Part shown: piece after piece, positions 14,641 to 16,099 of the stretch
Position numbering within the stretch: position 1 is the stretch's first letter
How the letters are laid out: the number at the start of each line of letters is the position of its first letter
DNA from: an uncultured Clostridia bacterium
GTDB taxonomy: Bacteria > Bacillota > Clostridia > Oscillospirales > Oscillospiraceae
Direction: 5' to 3'
NCBI GenBank assembly: GCA_937907715.1
Contig: CALERM010000249.1
Coordinates: forward strand, 1-16,099
Length of the DNA stretch: 16,099 bases
The notes under the pieces: model-generated
Told to the model about the DNA's origin: nothing
What the model saw: only the letters and a program-made list of their open reading frames with translations
Databases searched by the model: none
Program-made: the position numbers and the translations under genes

Positions 14641-15696
14641 TTAGAAGATATCGCCGAGGATGGATTTTTCAGCAAACAGCGCAGTCGCGCCGCCGGTGTG
14701 CCAGAAAACGACGTTGCTGCCCGGCTCGACCTTGCCGGTGCGGATGTGGTCGATCAGACCGGCAAGCGCCTTTCCGGTGTAGACCGGGTCTACGAACAGA
14801 CCCTCTAACCGCGCGAGCATCTTGATTGCCTCGCTCGCCTTCTCGTTCGGCTGCTCATAGCCGGGCAGATAATAGCTATTGTCCATGTGAAGGTCCGTGT
14901 CGCGGTCAACATGCAGGTCGCTGCCGAGATCTGTCAGCACCTGATTTGCAAGGTTCTGCACCTTCGTCAGATACGCATCGTTCTTCGGACTGACGGTAAT
15001 CGAGCGAATCTCCGCGTGAGAGCCGACGAGCTTTCTGCCCGCGTGAAGACCTGCCATCGTGCCGCCGGTTCCGGTCGCATGGTAGACATAATCCGCCGTC
15101 AATCCCATTGCGTCCATTTGCTCTGCCAGCTCGACAAAGCCGTTTGCAAAGCCGATCGAGCCGACGTGGCTCGCGCCGCCCATCGGAACGTCGTAGCACG
15201 GCGTGCCGGAGGCGGTCAGCTCCGCCGCATGCTTTGCGCCCATGATGAACGAGCGCGCCTCGGCGTCGTCTTCGGTCTCGCCGGGTTCGATGTCCACGAT
15301 GTGAATTTCCGCGCCCATGACCTGATCGAGCAGCAGGTTTGCACGCACATCCTCTTTATCCGGCTTTACAACCGCCGTCAGATACAAAATCGGCGCCAAT
15401 CCGCAGCGGCGGCAGGCGGAGACGGTTTCCATCGCATGGTTCGACTGCGTCGCGCCGTAGGTAACGACCGCCTTGCAGCCCTTGGCGATGGCATCTCCCA
15501 GCAAAAACTCGAGCTTTCGGATTTTGTTGCCGCCGAACAGGTTCATGCCGGTAAAGTCGTCGCGCTTGATATACAGGTTCACGCCGAGCGCTTTGGACAT
15601 GTTTTCCAGCTTATAAAACGGTGTCGGGAAAAAGCCCAGCTGCACGTGCGGAACGGGCGCAAAGAGCGCCTTTGCCTTCTGAATGCTTTTGTTCAT
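14641..15696 (-). CDS. dcyD: D-cysteine desulfhydrase (PLP fold type II, ACC-deaminase family)
   Basis: This enzyme probably breaks D-cysteine down to pyruvate, ammonia and hydrogen sulfide. GGNKIRKLEFL (56-66) contains the PLP lysine Lys58. YGATQSNHA (80-88) stacks on the cofactor, and HATGTGGTMAGL (206-217) binds its phosphate. The two positions known to separate ACC deaminase (Glu and Leu) from D-cysteine desulfhydrase (Ser/Thr and Thr) are Thr307 in DPVYTGK and Thr334 in FWHTGG. Both point to D-cysteine desulfhydrase. At 351 residues it is of usual length. The start at 15696 has an AAAGGAAG ribosome site. The open frame runs further upstream to 15780 but would overlap the preceding gene. 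It lies 34 bp after a UPF0210 gene in the same direction, so the two may be co-transcribed. Confidence 0.88.
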   Translation of the reverse strand: MNKSIQKAKALFAPVPHVQLGFFPTPFYKLENMSKALGVNLYIKRDDFTGMNLFGGNKIRKLEFLLGDAIAKGCKAVVTYGATQSNHAMETVSACRRCGLAPILYLTAVVKPDKEDVRANLLLDQVMGAEIHIVDIEPGETEDDAEARSFIMGAKHAAELTASGTPCYDVPMGGASHVGSIGFANGFVELAEQMDAMGLTADYVYHATGTGGTMAGLHAGRKLVGSHAEIRSITVSPKNDAYLTKVQNLANQVLTDLGSDLHVDRDTDLHMDNSYYLPGYEQPNEKASEAIKMLARLEGLFVDPVYTGKALAGLIDHIRTGKVEPGSNVVFWHTGGATALFAEKSILGDIF

Positions 15697-15730
15697 AGAA
15701 ATGCGCTTCCTTTCAGGAGATATATGGCTG

Positions 15731-16099
15731 TCAGTTTTTGAGACTCTGCAGCGGCGCGGGGATTCTGCCGCCGCGGGCAATAAAGTCTGCGCTGGACGCC
15801 GCGTGAACCGGCATAACTGGCGCAGAGCCGAGCAGTCCTCCCATCTCGACCATGTCGCCGACGTTTTTGCCTTCGACGGGAATCACACGAACGGCGGTCG
15901 TCTTGCTGTTGACCATGCCGATTGCCGCTTCGTCGGCAATGATGGCGGAAATCGTCTCCGCCGAGGTATCGCCCGGAACGGCAATCATGTCCAGTCCCAC
16001 CGAGCAGACGCAGGTCATCGCCTCCAATTTATCAATCGTCAGTGTGCCGTCGAGCGCTGCGGCGATCATGCCCTCGTCCTCCGAGACCGGAATGAACGC
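15731..16099 (-). CDS. UPF0210/DUF711 (PFL) family protein, C-terminal part only
   Basis: Only the last 122 or so codons are in the window and the frame stays open through the right edge. The visible part begins AFIPVSEDEGMIAAALDGT and continues with TCVCSVGLDMIAVPGDTSAE, IADEAAIGMVNSKTTAVRVI and ARGGRIPAPLQSLKN. I recognise this as the conserved C-terminus of the UPF0210 (DUF711) family, distantly related to pyruvate formate-lyase-like folds and of unknown function. Full-length members have about 450 residues. In many Firmicutes a small ACT-domain protein (UPF0237) sits immediately upstream, so one may lie just beyond the window. The internal ATG at 16069 is not the start. Its stop lies 34 bp before dcyD. 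Confidence 0.88.
   Translation of the reverse strand, partial: AFIPVSEDEGMIAAALDGTLTIDKLEAMTCVCSVGLDMIAVPGDTSAETISAIIADEAAIGMVNSKTTAVRVIPVEGKNVGDMVEMGGLLGSAPVMPVHAASSADFIARGGRIPAPLQSLKN

Noticed and set aside
14641..15696. 1-aminocyclopropane-1-carboxylate deaminase
   Set aside because: The residues that define ACC specificity are replaced by Thr307 and Thr334, the pattern of D-cysteine desulfhydrase.

Overview
The window looks like a stretch of chromosome from an anaerobic, moderately GC-rich Clostridia member, most like the gut Oscillospiraceae/Ruminococcaceae. The grounds are a trimeric NAD-linked [FeFe] hydrogenase, strong AGGAGG ribosome sites, a Gram-positive style lipoprotein transporter component, GC-rich genes with AT-rich intergenic gaps, and short hairpin-plus-T terminators. 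The exact genus is inference. No tRNA, rRNA, CRISPR array, insertion sequence or phage gene was recognised.

Layout. (1) Positions 2-1117 hold the 3' part of a PLP-dependent class I/II aminotransferase, closed by a near-perfect bidirectional terminator. (2) Positions about 1303-5702 hold a hydrogenase operon: promoter, structured leader, then hydC (NuoE-like), hydB (NuoF-like with an extra N-terminal [2Fe-2S] domain and C-terminal ferredoxin) and hydA (catalytic [FeFe] subunit). The genes overlap or nearly touch and end at a strong terminator. (3) Positions 5710-5938 are non-coding and packed with hairpins. (4) surE, a nucleoside-monophosphate phosphatase, stands alone at 6050-6787. (5) Positions 6870-13455 hold a phosphonate-family ABC transporter cluster (phnD, phnC, phnE, phnE), then a CpdB/5'-nucleotidase-like phosphoesterase with no signal peptide and a P-loop protein of unknown function. 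Hairpins after phnD and after the second phnE probably grade expression. No C-P lyase gene is present. (6) On the minus strand lie an XRE-type regulator with a six-helix membrane domain (13467-14465), a D-cysteine desulfhydrase (14641-15696), and the C-terminal end of a UPF0210/DUF711 protein that runs off the right edge.

How it works together. The hydrogenase should couple NAD(H) and ferredoxin pools to H2, the usual redox outlet of fermenting Clostridia. The Phn-type transporter probably imports a phosphorus-containing organic molecule. The cytoplasmic phosphoesterase downstream, and perhaps SurE upstream, would be placed to release phosphate from it inside the cell; that link is inference from gene order. 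The best candidates for something undescribed are the transporter-phosphoesterase-P-loop module, the hydrogenase leader with its 16-bp perfect inverted repeat, and the hairpin cluster after hydA.
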